Shown one piece after another: positions 1-7,345 of a stretch of DNA of 27,911 nucleotides. Below the pieces are notes generated by a model that was given only the letters and a program-made list of their open reading frames with translations, was not told where the DNA came from and searched no databases. The stretch comes from a virus, in the IMG/VR virus record IMGVR_UViG_3300025122_000114, positions 1-27,911 of that record. One strand, given 5' to 3'. Position numbers and translations under genes: made by a program. How positions within the stretch are numbered: position 1 is the stretch's first letter; every line of letters starts with the position of its first letter.

Positions 1-89
1 TCCTGGGGTAGCAGGATGCCGCTGTCTTCTGTGTCTACATCCTCAACCGTCTTGACGACGAGGTAATTATTAACTGGTGTAAGTCTCAT
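1..89 (-). CDS. GroES-like co-chaperonin, partial (N-terminal 29 residues)
   Basis: The gene runs off the left edge of the window, so only its first 29 codons are visible. They read MRLTPVNNYLVVKT followed by an acidic stretch and SGILLP. This matches the first strands of the GroES/Cpn10 barrel (start, 'P..d.vlVk..e.e', then a 'GGIiLP'-type turn). An AAGGAG ribosome site sits 5 bases before the ATG, inside the 3' tail of the ribonucleotide reductase gene, so the two are probably co-transcribed. A phage co-chaperonin would work with host GroEL to fold capsid or other large phage proteins, as T4 gp31 does. With so few residues the family call is an inference. Confidence 0.5.
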   Translation of the reverse strand, partial: MRLTPVNNYLVVKTVEDVDTEDSGILLPQ

Positions 90-99
90 TTGTTCTCCT

Positions 100-2520
100 T
101 TATCCACACTTGGCAAAGCCGCAGTTCCTACAGGTAACACAGCCCTCAACATAAATAAGGCCTTCAGTTTTACATTCAGTACAAGTCTTCTCGGTGGCTG
201 TTTGGCCGTCGGGAATATAGTTCTTTAGGATTCGCGAAATGCACTTGGCAAAGCTAAACATATCGCTATCACGATCCTTTTGTAGTTGCTCAACTACGTA
301 TTGAATGTTGGATCCATGGCGGAGCCCGAGTGAAATCATGCGGGTGAAGGCTGAATGATTAGGATTATCAAAAACTTTAACGAGATCCTTTACAATAACA
401 TGATCACCGTTCTTACCGACCTTTAGATCGTAAATAGAATTCATTGTCTTCCTTGGGTTCTTCACTAGGATGCCTTCGGCCTTATCACGAGGAATTTCAA
501 TCAGGTTAGAGAGCCCTCCCATAACTTCGTAAGGTTTGTCGTCCATAAGGCCCACTACAATGATCCACTTCTCACCTTGTATTGTGGTGTGATGAATACT
601 ACAGGGAAGTTCAATAGGACGTTTTGGCGCGCGATGTTGGGGGAAATTCGGGCCCTTGTTGGTAACCAGTACGCCCGAACGCGAGCCGTCTACGTAAACA
701 GTGAGCCCCTTAAGCCCTTGGCGCCACCCTTCGGTATAAAGCTGCCCAACTAGGGCTGGACTAGTTCCCTTTGGGAGGTTGATTGTAGAGCTGATGCTAT
801 GATCTATATTCTGTTGGATAACAGATTGAACTGCGATGCGCTGTTGCCAATCAATATTGTTAGATTCCACAAAAAATGCGGGAAGAGGCCCGGGGTCCTT
901 GAAAGGATGCCAATCTAACCATGCTTGAGCGTTATGGTGGTGAACAGTATATTCTAACCAGCGATCACCTACATCGTCAACATGGTCGGCCTCAAGATGT
1001 TGCTCGTCGTGCGACAGTTTGCGACGTCGAATATAAGAATTTCTAAAAACGGGCTCCAATCCAGAAGAAGTTTGAGACATAATAGAAACAGAGCCAGTGG
1101 GTGCATTTGTAAGAATGGAAATATTACGGCGGCCGTGCTTAGCCATCATTACTCTTAAATGTTCCGGCAAGCGCTGGATAAACTCGTTGCTCTCTTCAAC
1201 ACTCCAGTCAAAAGCCGGGAAATGTCCCCTCTCTTGTGCTAGATGGATACTTTCCTCGTAGGCGGAGTCTCTTAGTGTGCGATAAATCTTCTCAATAACT
1301 ACCAGCGCTTCGTCACTATCATATGCAAGATTGAGACATGCCAACGTATCGGCTAATCCATGAGTTCCTAATCCCGTCCTGCGCCCATTGGAAGCTGCGA
1401 TCTGCAGCTTGCTCCACAGGGCATCCTCGTCATCGCTATCCGCAACGCGACGGATGTTCTCAAGCTTCTCTAATTCCAACTCCACCAGGTCGTCAGAGAG
1501 GCGCATCCCCACGGCGGCTACTTGACGTAATTTCTCAAAGTCAAAGTCTGCATTTTTTTCAAAAGAATTTTTTACGAGACTTTTTAAATTCAAAGACAAA
1601 AGCCTACAGGAATCGTAGGCAGAAAGCGGTATTTCCCCGCATGGATTGGTGGTCTTCGTTTTAAAGTCTTCATATTCATGAGCTGGGAGATTCTTGGTAA
1701 TGTTATCCCACATAAGAAGCCCGGGCTCCGCAGTTTTGGTGGCCGACTCAATGATCGCAGTCCACAAAGTGACGGCATCTACTTCAACTGTATATTCAGG
1801 CGTCGTTGCATCTACGGGAAACTGCAGAGTAAACGATTCGTTATTTTCAACAGCTTCCATAAAACTGTCGCTTATTTTAACTGAGATATTAGCGCCCGTT
1901 ACCTTCGTAAGGTCGTGCTTCATCTTTATAAAACTTTCAATGTCCGGATGTCGTATGTCCATAGAAATCATAAGGGCGCCGCGGCGTCCATTCTGTCCGA
2001 TCATACGACAAACGTATGAATAGAAATCAGCAAAACTCCAAGCCCCAGTAGTAGTCCGAGCAGAGTTGTTAACGGGAGCGCCCTCGGGACGCAAATTAGA
2101 AATATCAAGCCCGACACCACAACGACGTTTAAACAAGTTAGCAAGATCTTTGCCAGTGTCCATAATGGACGAAACACTATCCTCTGGATTGTCAATGACA
2201 ACACAGTTAGATAAAGATACATTAACATAATCATTTCCTATTCCCATCATCGGAGAACCCTGAGGTACTATGTACTTGAAATCTTTGAGAAAAGAATAAA
2301 TCTCCTCCTCTGTCAGGTGATTTGACTTGCGCGTAATAAACTTATCTTCCATGCGCGCGAACTCTTTAGCGAGTCGATGATGCATTTCATCCGGAGTCTT
2401 TTCCATGAAGTTACCCTTCTTATCACGCAAACAATACTTCGTGATAAAAACATTTGTAGCCAATTCGTCTCCATCAAAATACTCAAGAGTTGCCTCTTTC
2501 ACTTCGGTTTTCTTAAACAT
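100..2520 (-). CDS. nrdJ: Class II (adenosylcobalamin-dependent) ribonucleotide reductase
   Basis: This protein reduces ribonucleotides to deoxyribonucleotides for phage DNA synthesis. The 806 residues show the ten-stranded barrel signatures: Cys106 in LSNCVV, the NPCGE active-site motif at about 292-296, and PTGSVSI at about 474-480. The C-terminal tail carries CTEC, GCVTC, RNCG and a final KCG, the zinc-ribbon and redox-cysteine tail usual in NrdJ. No small (NrdB) subunit gene is in the window, which fits a class II enzyme. The open frame continues 54 codons further upstream, but I start at ATG 2520: a GGAGG site at 2529-2533 fits it, and the extra segment overlaps the helicase gene and is basic, low-quality sequence. 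The helicase stop lies 4 bases upstream of this start. Confidence 0.94.
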   Translation of the reverse strand: MFKKTEVKEATLEYFDGDELATNVFITKYCLRDKKGNFMEKTPDEMHHRLAKEFARMEDKFITRKSNHLTEEEIYSFLKDFKYIVPQGSPMMGIGNDYVNVSLSNCVVIDNPEDSVSSIMDTGKDLANLFKRRCGVGLDISNLRPEGAPVNNSARTTTGAWSFADFYSYVCRMIGQNGRRGALMISMDIRHPDIESFIKMKHDLTKVTGANISVKISDSFMEAVENNESFTLQFPVDATTPEYTVEVDAVTLWTAIIESATKTAEPGLLMWDNITKNLPAHEYEDFKTKTTNPCGEIPLSAYDSCRLLSLNLKSLVKNSFEKNADFDFEKLRQVAAVGMRLSDDLVELELEKLENIRRVADSDDEDALWSKLQIAASNGRRTGLGTHGLADTLACLNLAYDSDEALVVIEKIYRTLRDSAYEESIHLAQERGHFPAFDWSVEESNEFIQRLPEHLRVMMAKHGRRNISILTNAPTGSVSIMSQTSSGLEPVFRNSYIRRRKLSHDEQHLEADHVDDVGDRWLEYTVHHHNAQAWLDWHPFKDPGPLPAFFVESNNIDWQQRIAVQSVIQQNIDHSISSTINLPKGTSPALVGQLYTEGWRQGLKGLTVYVDGSRSGVLVTNKGPNFPQHRAPKRPIELPCSIHHTTIQGEKWIIVVGLMDDKPYEVMGGLSNLIEIPRDKAEGILVKNPRKTMNSIYDLKVGKNGDHVIVKDLVKVFDNPNHSAFTRMISLGLRHGSNIQYVVEQLQKDRDSDMFSFAKCISRILKNYIPDGQTATEKTCTECKTEGLIYVEGCVTCRNCGFAKCG

Positions 2521-2524
2521 TATT

Positions 2525-3904
2525 TTAGCCTCCGTTATTCTTTTTAAACTTCTTATACTTCTCAACCAAATTCTCTTTTTGTTTTTTAGCGCTAACTTCC
2601 ACGAAGGCATCTTCTTCGGAGGCCTCCAATACCTTGATGCAAACATTCGCCGTATCCATAAAAAGAGGATAGACCAAGCCATCAGGGCCGTTACGATTCT
2701 TCGCTATAAACACTCTGCCACCATTTGTTGTTTTATCTTCAATTGTGCGAGAGATAGTAAAAATAAAATCTGCAACGAAGCACTTGTTAAATGCTTCGGA
2801 GATTGACTCCATCGTTATCACTTCTGCATTTAATCCCGAGCGATTAGTCTGTGACGCGGTCCACACTGGGACCTCATACTCTGTCGCGATAGCTCGTAAT
2901 TCTTCATAGATAGACTCTAGCTCATTTCTCTTCTCTTTGAGATATCTTAGTGGGCGTAACAAATCACCATAATCAATGATAACCATATCTGGATCAACGT
3001 CGCGCATCTTCAGTTTTTCTAAGTGATTACGAATAGATTGAGTAGTCGCAGTCTTGGTGGGGTATTCTTTAATAATTAATTTCCCCGCAACGTCACTCAC
3101 TTCTTCATAGATTTTTTCTTTAAAGGTCGTTAGGTCCTTCAAAGCAATCTTAGTAAGGCAAGAATCATAGCGGGTTGCAACTACTGTATCCTGGAGTTCT
3201 AAAGTATAGTGGATAACAGTCTTACCCTCTTTCAAGGCCTGCGTTCCCAAATGAACGAGGGCCATTGACTTACCGGCACCAGTTGGGGCGATAACAACGC
3301 CCAATTCCTTTTGCCCCAACCCTCCCTTGCATACGTCATCAATCAACGGCCACCCAGTTGGGGTGGGATTACGAAAGCGTGGCTTAAATCGTTCTTCAAA
3401 ATCTTTCTTGTAATCATATCCTTCATCGCCATTTATCCCCAATTTAAGGGAATCATTAATAACCTGAGATATTTCATCAAATGATGAGTTTTGCAGAAGG
3501 CCAATAGATTTCACCATAGCAGATTTAAGGTTTTGTTTTTTACAAAAATCTAACGAAGTGTCTTTAATATATTCTACATCACTTACGGCAGTTATCTGGC
3601 TTCGGACATAATATTCCCGGGTTTGTTTTGCGGTCAGTTCATTCTCATTGTCAAGTTCCGAACGCAGAATAGTTTTCATTATATCGCGAGACGGATGGAC
3701 ACCGTACTTCTTGCGATAATCAAATATTTTGTTTAAAAATAATTTTAAGTAATTAAGTTCTAAAAAATTAACGTCCAGGACTTCTTCAATTTGATCTGCA
3801 AAAGAACGATCGTCCAGAATGACCATACAGAGCTTCTCCTGAAATGACTTCCCATATTTTGAGAAATTCATCGGCTCACCGTTTATTTTCATTGCTGTCC
3901 CCAT
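2525..3904 (-). CDS. DnaB/gp41-type replicative DNA helicase
   Basis: This is a ring helicase that would unwind the replication fork on the lagging strand. The 459-residue protein has an alpha-helical N-terminal region (about 1-160), then a RecA-type motor. The motor has Walker A APTGAGKS at 206-213, a catalytic-Glu strand HYTLEL at about 232-237, Walker B MVIIDYGDL at 307-315, and SQTNR at 351-355 as sensor. No primase domain is fused and no primase is in the window. Two starts are possible: ATG 3904, or ATG 3892 (MKINGE), which has GGGGA just upstream. The promoter at 3911-3939 would place the RNA start almost on ATG 3904, which favours 3892 or a leaderless message. The lysine-rich C-terminus (KKFKKNN) is probably disordered. 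Confidence 0.9.
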   Translation of the reverse strand: MGTAMKINGEPMNFSKYGKSFQEKLCMVILDDRSFADQIEEVLDVNFLELNYLKLFLNKIFDYRKKYGVHPSRDIMKTILRSELDNENELTAKQTREYYVRSQITAVSDVEYIKDTSLDFCKKQNLKSAMVKSIGLLQNSSFDEISQVINDSLKLGINGDEGYDYKKDFEERFKPRFRNPTPTGWPLIDDVCKGGLGQKELGVVIAPTGAGKSMALVHLGTQALKEGKTVIHYTLELQDTVVATRYDSCLTKIALKDLTTFKEKIYEEVSDVAGKLIIKEYPTKTATTQSIRNHLEKLKMRDVDPDMVIIDYGDLLRPLRYLKEKRNELESIYEELRAIATEYEVPVWTASQTNRSGLNAEVITMESISEAFNKCFVADFIFTISRTIEDKTTNGGRVFIAKNRNGPDGLVYPLFMDTANVCIKVLEASEEDAFVEVSAKKQKENLVEKYKKFKKNNGG

Positions 3905-3910
3905 TACCCG

Positions 3911-3939
3911 ATATTACTACTTCTGGAGTGCTTTGTCAA
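3911..3939 (-). promoter_or_regulatory. Sigma-70-type promoter before the helicase gene
   Basis: On the minus strand TTGACA (3934-3939) is followed by a 17-base spacer and TAATAT (3911-3916, four of six matches to TATAAT). The -35 lies inside the last codons of the exonuclease gene. Transcription would start at about 3904, on or just before the first possible helicase start codon. It is weaker at -10 than the other promoters in this set. Confidence 0.45.
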
Positions 3940-4882
3940 GACAAATACGGTTCATGGTTGCGTGAAGATCATCCCAATTGAAGACACCGAAGCCGTCCTG
4001 GTTCATCATACGGATAATCTCCGTCTTATTGTAATCGTATTCAAAGTTATTGAGGGCATAGTGTACCTTATCGCGGCACTGCAAAGATAGCGCGGGATTA
4101 TATAATTGCATGAGTTTGTAGTTCTCTATAATTACATCTCTGTACTCCAAAACGTTCGTGAAAAACTTAGCTTTTGAATCACTCTTGAGACAAAAATCAA
4201 AAATCTCCTGCAATGTCGCATCCTTATCTTCTCTAAGAAATTTTAAGTTTTTTGAAATACTTTTCAGGCCGGCCCGGGGGACACCCTTAAGATTGTCTGA
4301 GGGGTCCCCAGCTATAGCGCGAGCCATTGCAAAGTTTCGTGGATGAATATCAAAATCCTCCACAATATTAACCTGAGTATGCACCTTCTTTTGGATGGGA
4401 CGAAAGAGGACTGTCTCCCCATCACACAGCTGAAGGAAGTCCTTATCGCTAGACACAATCACCTTCTCCCAGCCGTCAAACTGCTCCATACCTGTGGCGT
4501 ATGCAATCACATCGTCGGCCTCCACTTCGTCGAAGCGAAGCTGGATGACAGGGAGTTCATTTAGATATTCAATCAATCGAAGCTGCTGCCACACCATATT
4601 GGAGCGCTGTTGCTCGTCGGTCATGTCAGTCTGTCGATTGACGCGGATTGGCTTTCTTCCCGCCTTGTAGTTCTTATTCTGTTCGCGGCGCTTGCGGCTG
4701 CCGCCAGGACCATCCCAGATAATCATTACAGTATCTGGCTTAATGTCTCGGCAGAGCTTCTGCAAGATGCCTAGGAAGCCCTTGAGACCCCCGATGGGCT
4801 GTCCGTGAGTAGACAGGCTCGGGTTGACGATAAACGCCCTGAAATAGGCGTTGAGAGCGTCAACGATCATTACTCTTTTCAT
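3917..4882 (-). CDS. 5'-3' exonuclease / flap nuclease (PIN-like, RNase H type)
   Basis: The protein belongs to the T5/T4 5'-nuclease family, which removes RNA primers and 5' flaps. The 321 residues carry the acidic two-metal site in the expected order: Asp8 (IVDALN), Asp57 (IIWDG), the cluster EVEADD at 119-124, SSDKD with Asp146 and Asp148, and GDPSDN at 192-197 followed by a helix-hairpin-helix-like KGVPRAGLKS. The region between 60 and 90 is basic and fits the helical arch. It has its own near-consensus promoter (4913-4941) and an AGGGGA ribosome site before ATG 4882, so it heads a transcript with the helicase and reductase genes. Confidence 0.92.
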   Translation of the reverse strand: MKRVMIVDALNAYFRAFIVNPSLSTHGQPIGGLKGFLGILQKLCRDIKPDTVMIIWDGPGGSRKRREQNKNYKAGRKPIRVNRQTDMTDEQQRSNMVWQQLRLIEYLNELPVIQLRFDEVEADDVIAYATGMEQFDGWEKVIVSSDKDFLQLCDGETVLFRPIQKKVHTQVNIVEDFDIHPRNFAMARAIAGDPSDNLKGVPRAGLKSISKNLKFLREDKDATLQEIFDFCLKSDSKAKFFTNVLEYRDVIIENYKLMQLYNPALSLQCRDKVHYALNNFEYDYNKTEIIRMMNQDGFGVFNWDDLHATMNRICLDKALQK

Positions 4883-4912
4883 GTGTATCCCCTAACGTAT
4901 GAAACTCCTATG

Positions 4913-4941
4913 AGTATACCTCACGGGAGCTTCAGTGTCAA
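4913..4941 (-). promoter_or_regulatory. Strong sigma-70-type promoter before the exonuclease gene
   Basis: TTGACA (4936-4941), an exact 17-base spacer, then TATACT (4913-4918), five of six for the -10. It is the only member of the set that lies fully between genes, about 30 bases upstream of the exonuclease ATG. It also lies just beyond the second copy of the recA-end repeat. Confidence 0.8.
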
Positions 4942-4952
4942 GGGTTGTTTTC

Positions 4953-4978
4953 TATTCTTTATCTACGTCGTAGAAATC
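4953..4978 (-). repeat. 26-base direct repeat, copy 2 (duplicate of the recA 3' end)
   Basis: These 26 bases are identical to 5433-5458 and lie exactly 480 bases from them. Read in the recA frame this copy still codes DFYDVDKE followed by a stop (TAG here, TAA in the recA copy). The 144-residue gene enters the copy in another frame and takes its own stop (4963-4965) from it. Confidence 0.95.
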
Positions 4979-5397
4979 AGCAGCTGCGGGGCCTGTTGGT
5001 ACTTTTTAAGAAGCATCTGAACCTGCCCCTGGAGAAACTGGCGCACTCGATCGTTCCGCGGGGCAAGAGCGACGTGCAGGGCAAGGTCACTGGGGAGATC
5101 ATTGCCTTGGGGGAGATTGTTGAGAATTTGGGCATCCTTAGTTTTGTCGAACGCGATGGCTATTCTGCTGGACAACGGGGTGTTGGGGTAAGCTGCGTCG
5201 ACAATGCTTAGAAAAGCTTTCAAACGAGCGTTGTCCTTGCGACTAATTGTTTGAATAGTTTGCTCGAAGCTTCCATCGGAAACGCCTGCTGAAGGGGCGG
5301 CGCCTGAGCGCGAAGGGTGGCCATAAATGCGGCGCGGGCGTTCTGCCTCTTTCACAAACTTTTCCCAGTTTTCCATTATAAGTTTCATATCAGACAT
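4963..5397 (-). CDS. Small unknown protein bracketed by direct repeats
   Basis: A 144-residue protein of unknown function. It begins MSDMKLIMENWEKFVKEAE. After that comes a low-complexity Ser/Gly/Pro stretch (about 25-42), then a largely helical region with AFLSIVDAAYP and VRQFLQGQVQMLLKKY. The last residues (ISTT) and the stop come from the copied recA end, so the original C-terminus may have been cut or replaced. The start has AGGAG about 10 bases upstream; the Met at codon 4 is an alternative. It lies between recA and the exonuclease promoter. No catalytic motif or membrane segment is visible. I remember LIMENW-like N-termini in other phage proteins but cannot verify this. Confidence 0.75.
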   Translation of the reverse strand: MSDMKLIMENWEKFVKEAERPRRIYGHPSRSGAAPSAGVSDGSFEQTIQTISRKDNARLKAFLSIVDAAYPNTPLSSRIAIAFDKTKDAQILNNLPQGNDLPSDLALHVALAPRNDRVRQFLQGQVQMLLKKYQQAPQLLISTT

Positions 5398-5431
5398 CGC
5401 GCAGGTCTCCTAAGACGTATAATAAATAGTC

Positions 5432-6553
5432 TTATTCTTTATCTACGTCGTAGAAATCCTGGGCACTGCCTTCGCGTGTATCAAACTTACGAATGATCTG
5501 TTCATCCATGATCTCAAGCACTCGGGTTTTGAACTTCTTGTCTTTAAGTTTTTCAATCCAATGGGCGCTCTGGAACTTCTCTTCCTTACCGTCCTTGTGG
5601 ACCAGCGAGAACCAAGCGCCGGCTTGCTTGAGATTGTCGGAGCCTTTGATTGCTTCCAACCAACTCTCCTGATCCTGGATGCCAACCTCTTCGGTGCCCC
5701 ATAGAATCTTGAACGCGCAATTGCGTCCCTGCGTGCCGAAGCGAGACTTCTCAAGCTTGACCTTCACCTCGGAGCCGATGCGGAAACCACTTTCATCCTC
5801 GATGAAAGCAGACTTGGCCTTGCGCCCCGTCAGCCAGATGCGCAGAGAATATACATAATGCATGGCCTTTCCGCCCGGAGTAATGAACGGTGTCGTCATT
5901 GCGACGATGCGTGCGTTCGGTCCCTGTGGAATATTCGTCTTCAACTGGTTGAGAACCAGGAAGGCAGACTTCGTATTCGCAATCGGGATTGTCAGCTTGG
6001 ACATTCCCTTCGAGAGAATGCGGGCCTTCATGGCCATGGTGGATTGAGGATTGAAATCCCCCTCCACATCAGAAACGGTAGGAGTCAGAGCCAGCGAGTC
6101 CCAGATAAACAGAGTCCTCTCGGCTCCAGAGTTTAGAATACTCTCAACAGTCTCTAGAACGTGCTCCACCGACTGAGCCTGAACGTAAATGAGTTCGTCA
6201 AGATTACATCCAGTTCGTTCTAGGAATCCTGGGTCAATCGCTGACTCTGAATCCATATATATTACCGTCATGCCCATCTTCTGGGCGTTTGCTGCTACTT
6301 GCGCAGCCATAAAAGATTTGCCGGTTGATTCCAAGCCGGCAATCTCTGTGAACTTGCCAATTGGGACACCCCCCAATTTCCCCCGACACACAATAGAATC
6401 CAACCAGCGCGAGCCGGTTGGAATCCATTCTTTCACCTCTGTCGGGTTAGCCTTCTTGAGGTTATGTGCAACGTCAAGGCCAGACGTTTTATTGATAAGT
6501 GTTCTCAGCCCATCAATTGAAATCTTGCCTGCCTTGGATTTGCTCTTAGCCAT
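5432..6553 (-). CDS. recA: RecA/UvsX-like recombinase
   Basis: A strand-exchange ATPase for recombination-dependent replication and repair. The 373 residues include Walker A GLESTGKS at 73-80, the strand VIYMDSESA with the catalytic-type Glu (about 97-105), Walker B LFIWDSL at 148-154, NQLKTN (about 202-207) and the DNA-binding-loop region with PGGKA at 226-230. The length is close to both bacterial RecA and T4 UvsX; the Walker A is closer to RecA's GPESSGKT. The acidic C-terminus DFYDVDKE resembles the regulatory acidic tail of RecA. The same tail-coding bases are repeated 480 bases downstream. The start lies 3 bases after the preceding gene's stop, with only a weak AGG site, so translation is probably coupled. 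Confidence 0.93.
   Translation of the reverse strand: MAKSKSKAGKISIDGLRTLINKTSGLDVAHNLKKANPTEVKEWIPTGSRWLDSIVCRGKLGGVPIGKFTEIAGLESTGKSFMAAQVAANAQKMGMTVIYMDSESAIDPGFLERTGCNLDELIYVQAQSVEHVLETVESILNSGAERTLFIWDSLALTPTVSDVEGDFNPQSTMAMKARILSKGMSKLTIPIANTKSAFLVLNQLKTNIPQGPNARIVAMTTPFITPGGKAMHYVYSLRIWLTGRKAKSAFIEDESGFRIGSEVKVKLEKSRFGTQGRNCAFKILWGTEEVGIQDQESWLEAIKGSDNLKQAGAWFSLVHKDGKEEKFQSAHWIEKLKDKKFKTRVLEIMDEQIIRKFDTREGSAQDFYDVDKE
5433..5458 (-). repeat. 26-base direct repeat, copy 1 (native recA 3' end)
   Basis: This copy encodes the last residues of RecA (DFYDVDKE) and part of its stop. It is identical to 4953-4978. The bases immediately outside the 26-base match differ on both sides. Confidence 0.95.
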
Positions 6554-6556
6554 TCT

Positions 6557-7042
6557 TTAGCCTAGGGTCAATAATCCGTTGTCAGTTTGAACAACGACAT
6601 CAAAGCCAGCCACAAAATTGGCTGCATTGCTCCCGAGAGCATACAGCTCGTGTGCGCGTACTTTAACGTTGGCCGCAATCTCACAGGTACCACGCTTATG
6701 GTCATGACGCTCAGTTGAAATGGTGAGAAGATCCCATTGATAGGCTTCCTGTTGAAGCGTTTCCGTCAGATATCCTTCAAACCATCCTTCGCGGTCGTAA
6801 TCTTCCAGAAGATCGTTGTCTCGCATTTCTGCTAGAATATCGTCTTCATAACGTGAATAAACCGTTATATTTGGAGTCGCCAACAGGCGCGCAAGCATGG
6901 CGGCGGTGTCAGTTTCTCCCAGAGCACTCTCCACATAATCATCCGAAATGTGCCAGACGCCGGCGTGGTCTTCATAATTGAGATAAACAAAATCATCTCC
7001 ATTTACATTTAACCCCTTAAGGGTTTCTATAATATTTCCCAT
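6557..7042 (-). CDS. Unknown acidic protein upstream of recA
   Basis: A 161-residue acidic protein that I do not recognise. It has no signal peptide or membrane segment. Aromatic and acidic residues dominate the middle (YSRYEDDILAEMRDNDLLED, then WFEGYLTET at about 107-115). The C-terminal part looks like beta strands (IAANVKVRAHELYAL, FVAGFDVVVQTDNGLLTL). AAAGAAG precedes the ATG. It sits between the Hc1-like gene and recA, probably in the transcript that begins at the 7317-7345 promoter. A role as a small early, host-interacting or replication-accessory protein is only a guess from position. Confidence 0.8.
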   Translation of the reverse strand: MGNIIETLKGLNVNGDDFVYLNYEDHAGVWHISDDYVESALGETDTAAMLARLLATPNITVYSRYEDDILAEMRDNDLLEDYDREGWFEGYLTETLQQEAYQWDLLTISTERHDHKRGTCEIAANVKVRAHELYALGSNAANFVAGFDVVVQTDNGLLTLG

Positions 7043-7066
7043 CTTATTCTTCTTTCGTTAATTATT

Positions 7067-7255
7067 CTATTGGGTATTCTTGTTCTCTTGTACTTCAAGA
7101 CGTAGTTCTTGGGCCAAAGCCTTCACTTCTTGCATGGCCTTACGGACACGCGTTCCTGCAGCATTATTGCCGCGCTCAAAGAACTTGTCATGATCATCGC
7201 GAGTATCTTGGAGAAGCCTAATTAGCTCCTCAAGTAGGTTCGTTTCAGTAGTCAT
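7067..7255 (-). CDS. Histone H1-like DNA-binding protein (Hc1 family)
   Basis: A 62-residue basic/helical protein. The stretch KFFERGNNAAGTRVRKAMQE followed by VKALAQELRLEVQENKN matches the conserved part of the bacterial Hc1 family (histone H1-like, known in Chlamydia and Bacteroidota), where a 'KGNkAAGTRvRK.mqelk.laqeiR' segment is typical. The lysine-rich C-terminal tail of chlamydial Hc1 is missing, as in many short family members. I choose ATG 7255 over an upstream ATG at 7282 because an AGGAAG site at 7262-7267 fits it and the extra nine residues fall in the leader repeat. The gene has its own strong promoter. It may bind or compact phage or host DNA; the role here is inferred from family. 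Confidence 0.82.
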   Translation of the reverse strand: MTTETNLLEELIRLLQDTRDDHDKFFERGNNAAGTRVRKAMQEVKALAQELRLEVQENKNTQ

Positions 7256-7261
7256 ATAATT

Positions 7262-7267
7262 CTTCCT
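7262..7267 (-). promoter_or_regulatory. Ribosome binding site that sets the Hc1-like start
   Basis: AGGAAG (minus strand) lies 6 bases before ATG 7255. No comparable site precedes the alternative ATG at 7282. Confidence 0.6.
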
Positions 7268-7274
7268 TTCTATA

Positions 7275-7308
7275 TGAGACACCTGATAACCCTGTGCCTC
7301 CCTGTGGG
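7275..7308 (-). repeat. 34-base direct repeat, copy 1 (leader of the Hc1-like gene)
   Basis: It matches 8609-8642 at 31 of 34 positions (minus-strand core CCCACAGGGAGGC, then GGGTTATCAGG and GTCTCA). It begins almost exactly where RNA from the 7317-7345 promoter would start, so it would form the first part of the 5' leader of the Hc1-like message. The two copies flank the DUF262-type gene. Confidence 0.85.
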
Positions 7309-7316
7309 TATTTTAT

Positions 7317-7345
7317 ACTATAACACTTTTTTACTTTAATGTCAA
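7317..7345 (-). promoter_or_regulatory. Strong sigma-70-type promoter before the Hc1-like gene
   Basis: TTGACA (7340-7345), a 17-base AT-rich spacer, TATAGT (7317-7322). The -35 lies within the last codons of the DUF262-type gene and the -10 just after its stop. The predicted RNA start is at about 7310, giving a leader of about 55 bases that holds the 34-base repeat. Confidence 0.8.

Noticed and set aside
2521-2682. N-terminal extension of the ribonucleotide reductase
   Set aside because: The extra 54 codons overlap the helicase 3' end, have no ribosome site, and a strong GGAGG site points to ATG 2520.
5432-6553. The recA-end duplication as a self-splicing intron or intein
   Set aside because: recA is complete before the inserted gene and both copies carry a stop. 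Introns do not leave a 26-base direct repeat of exon sequence, and no intein motifs are present.
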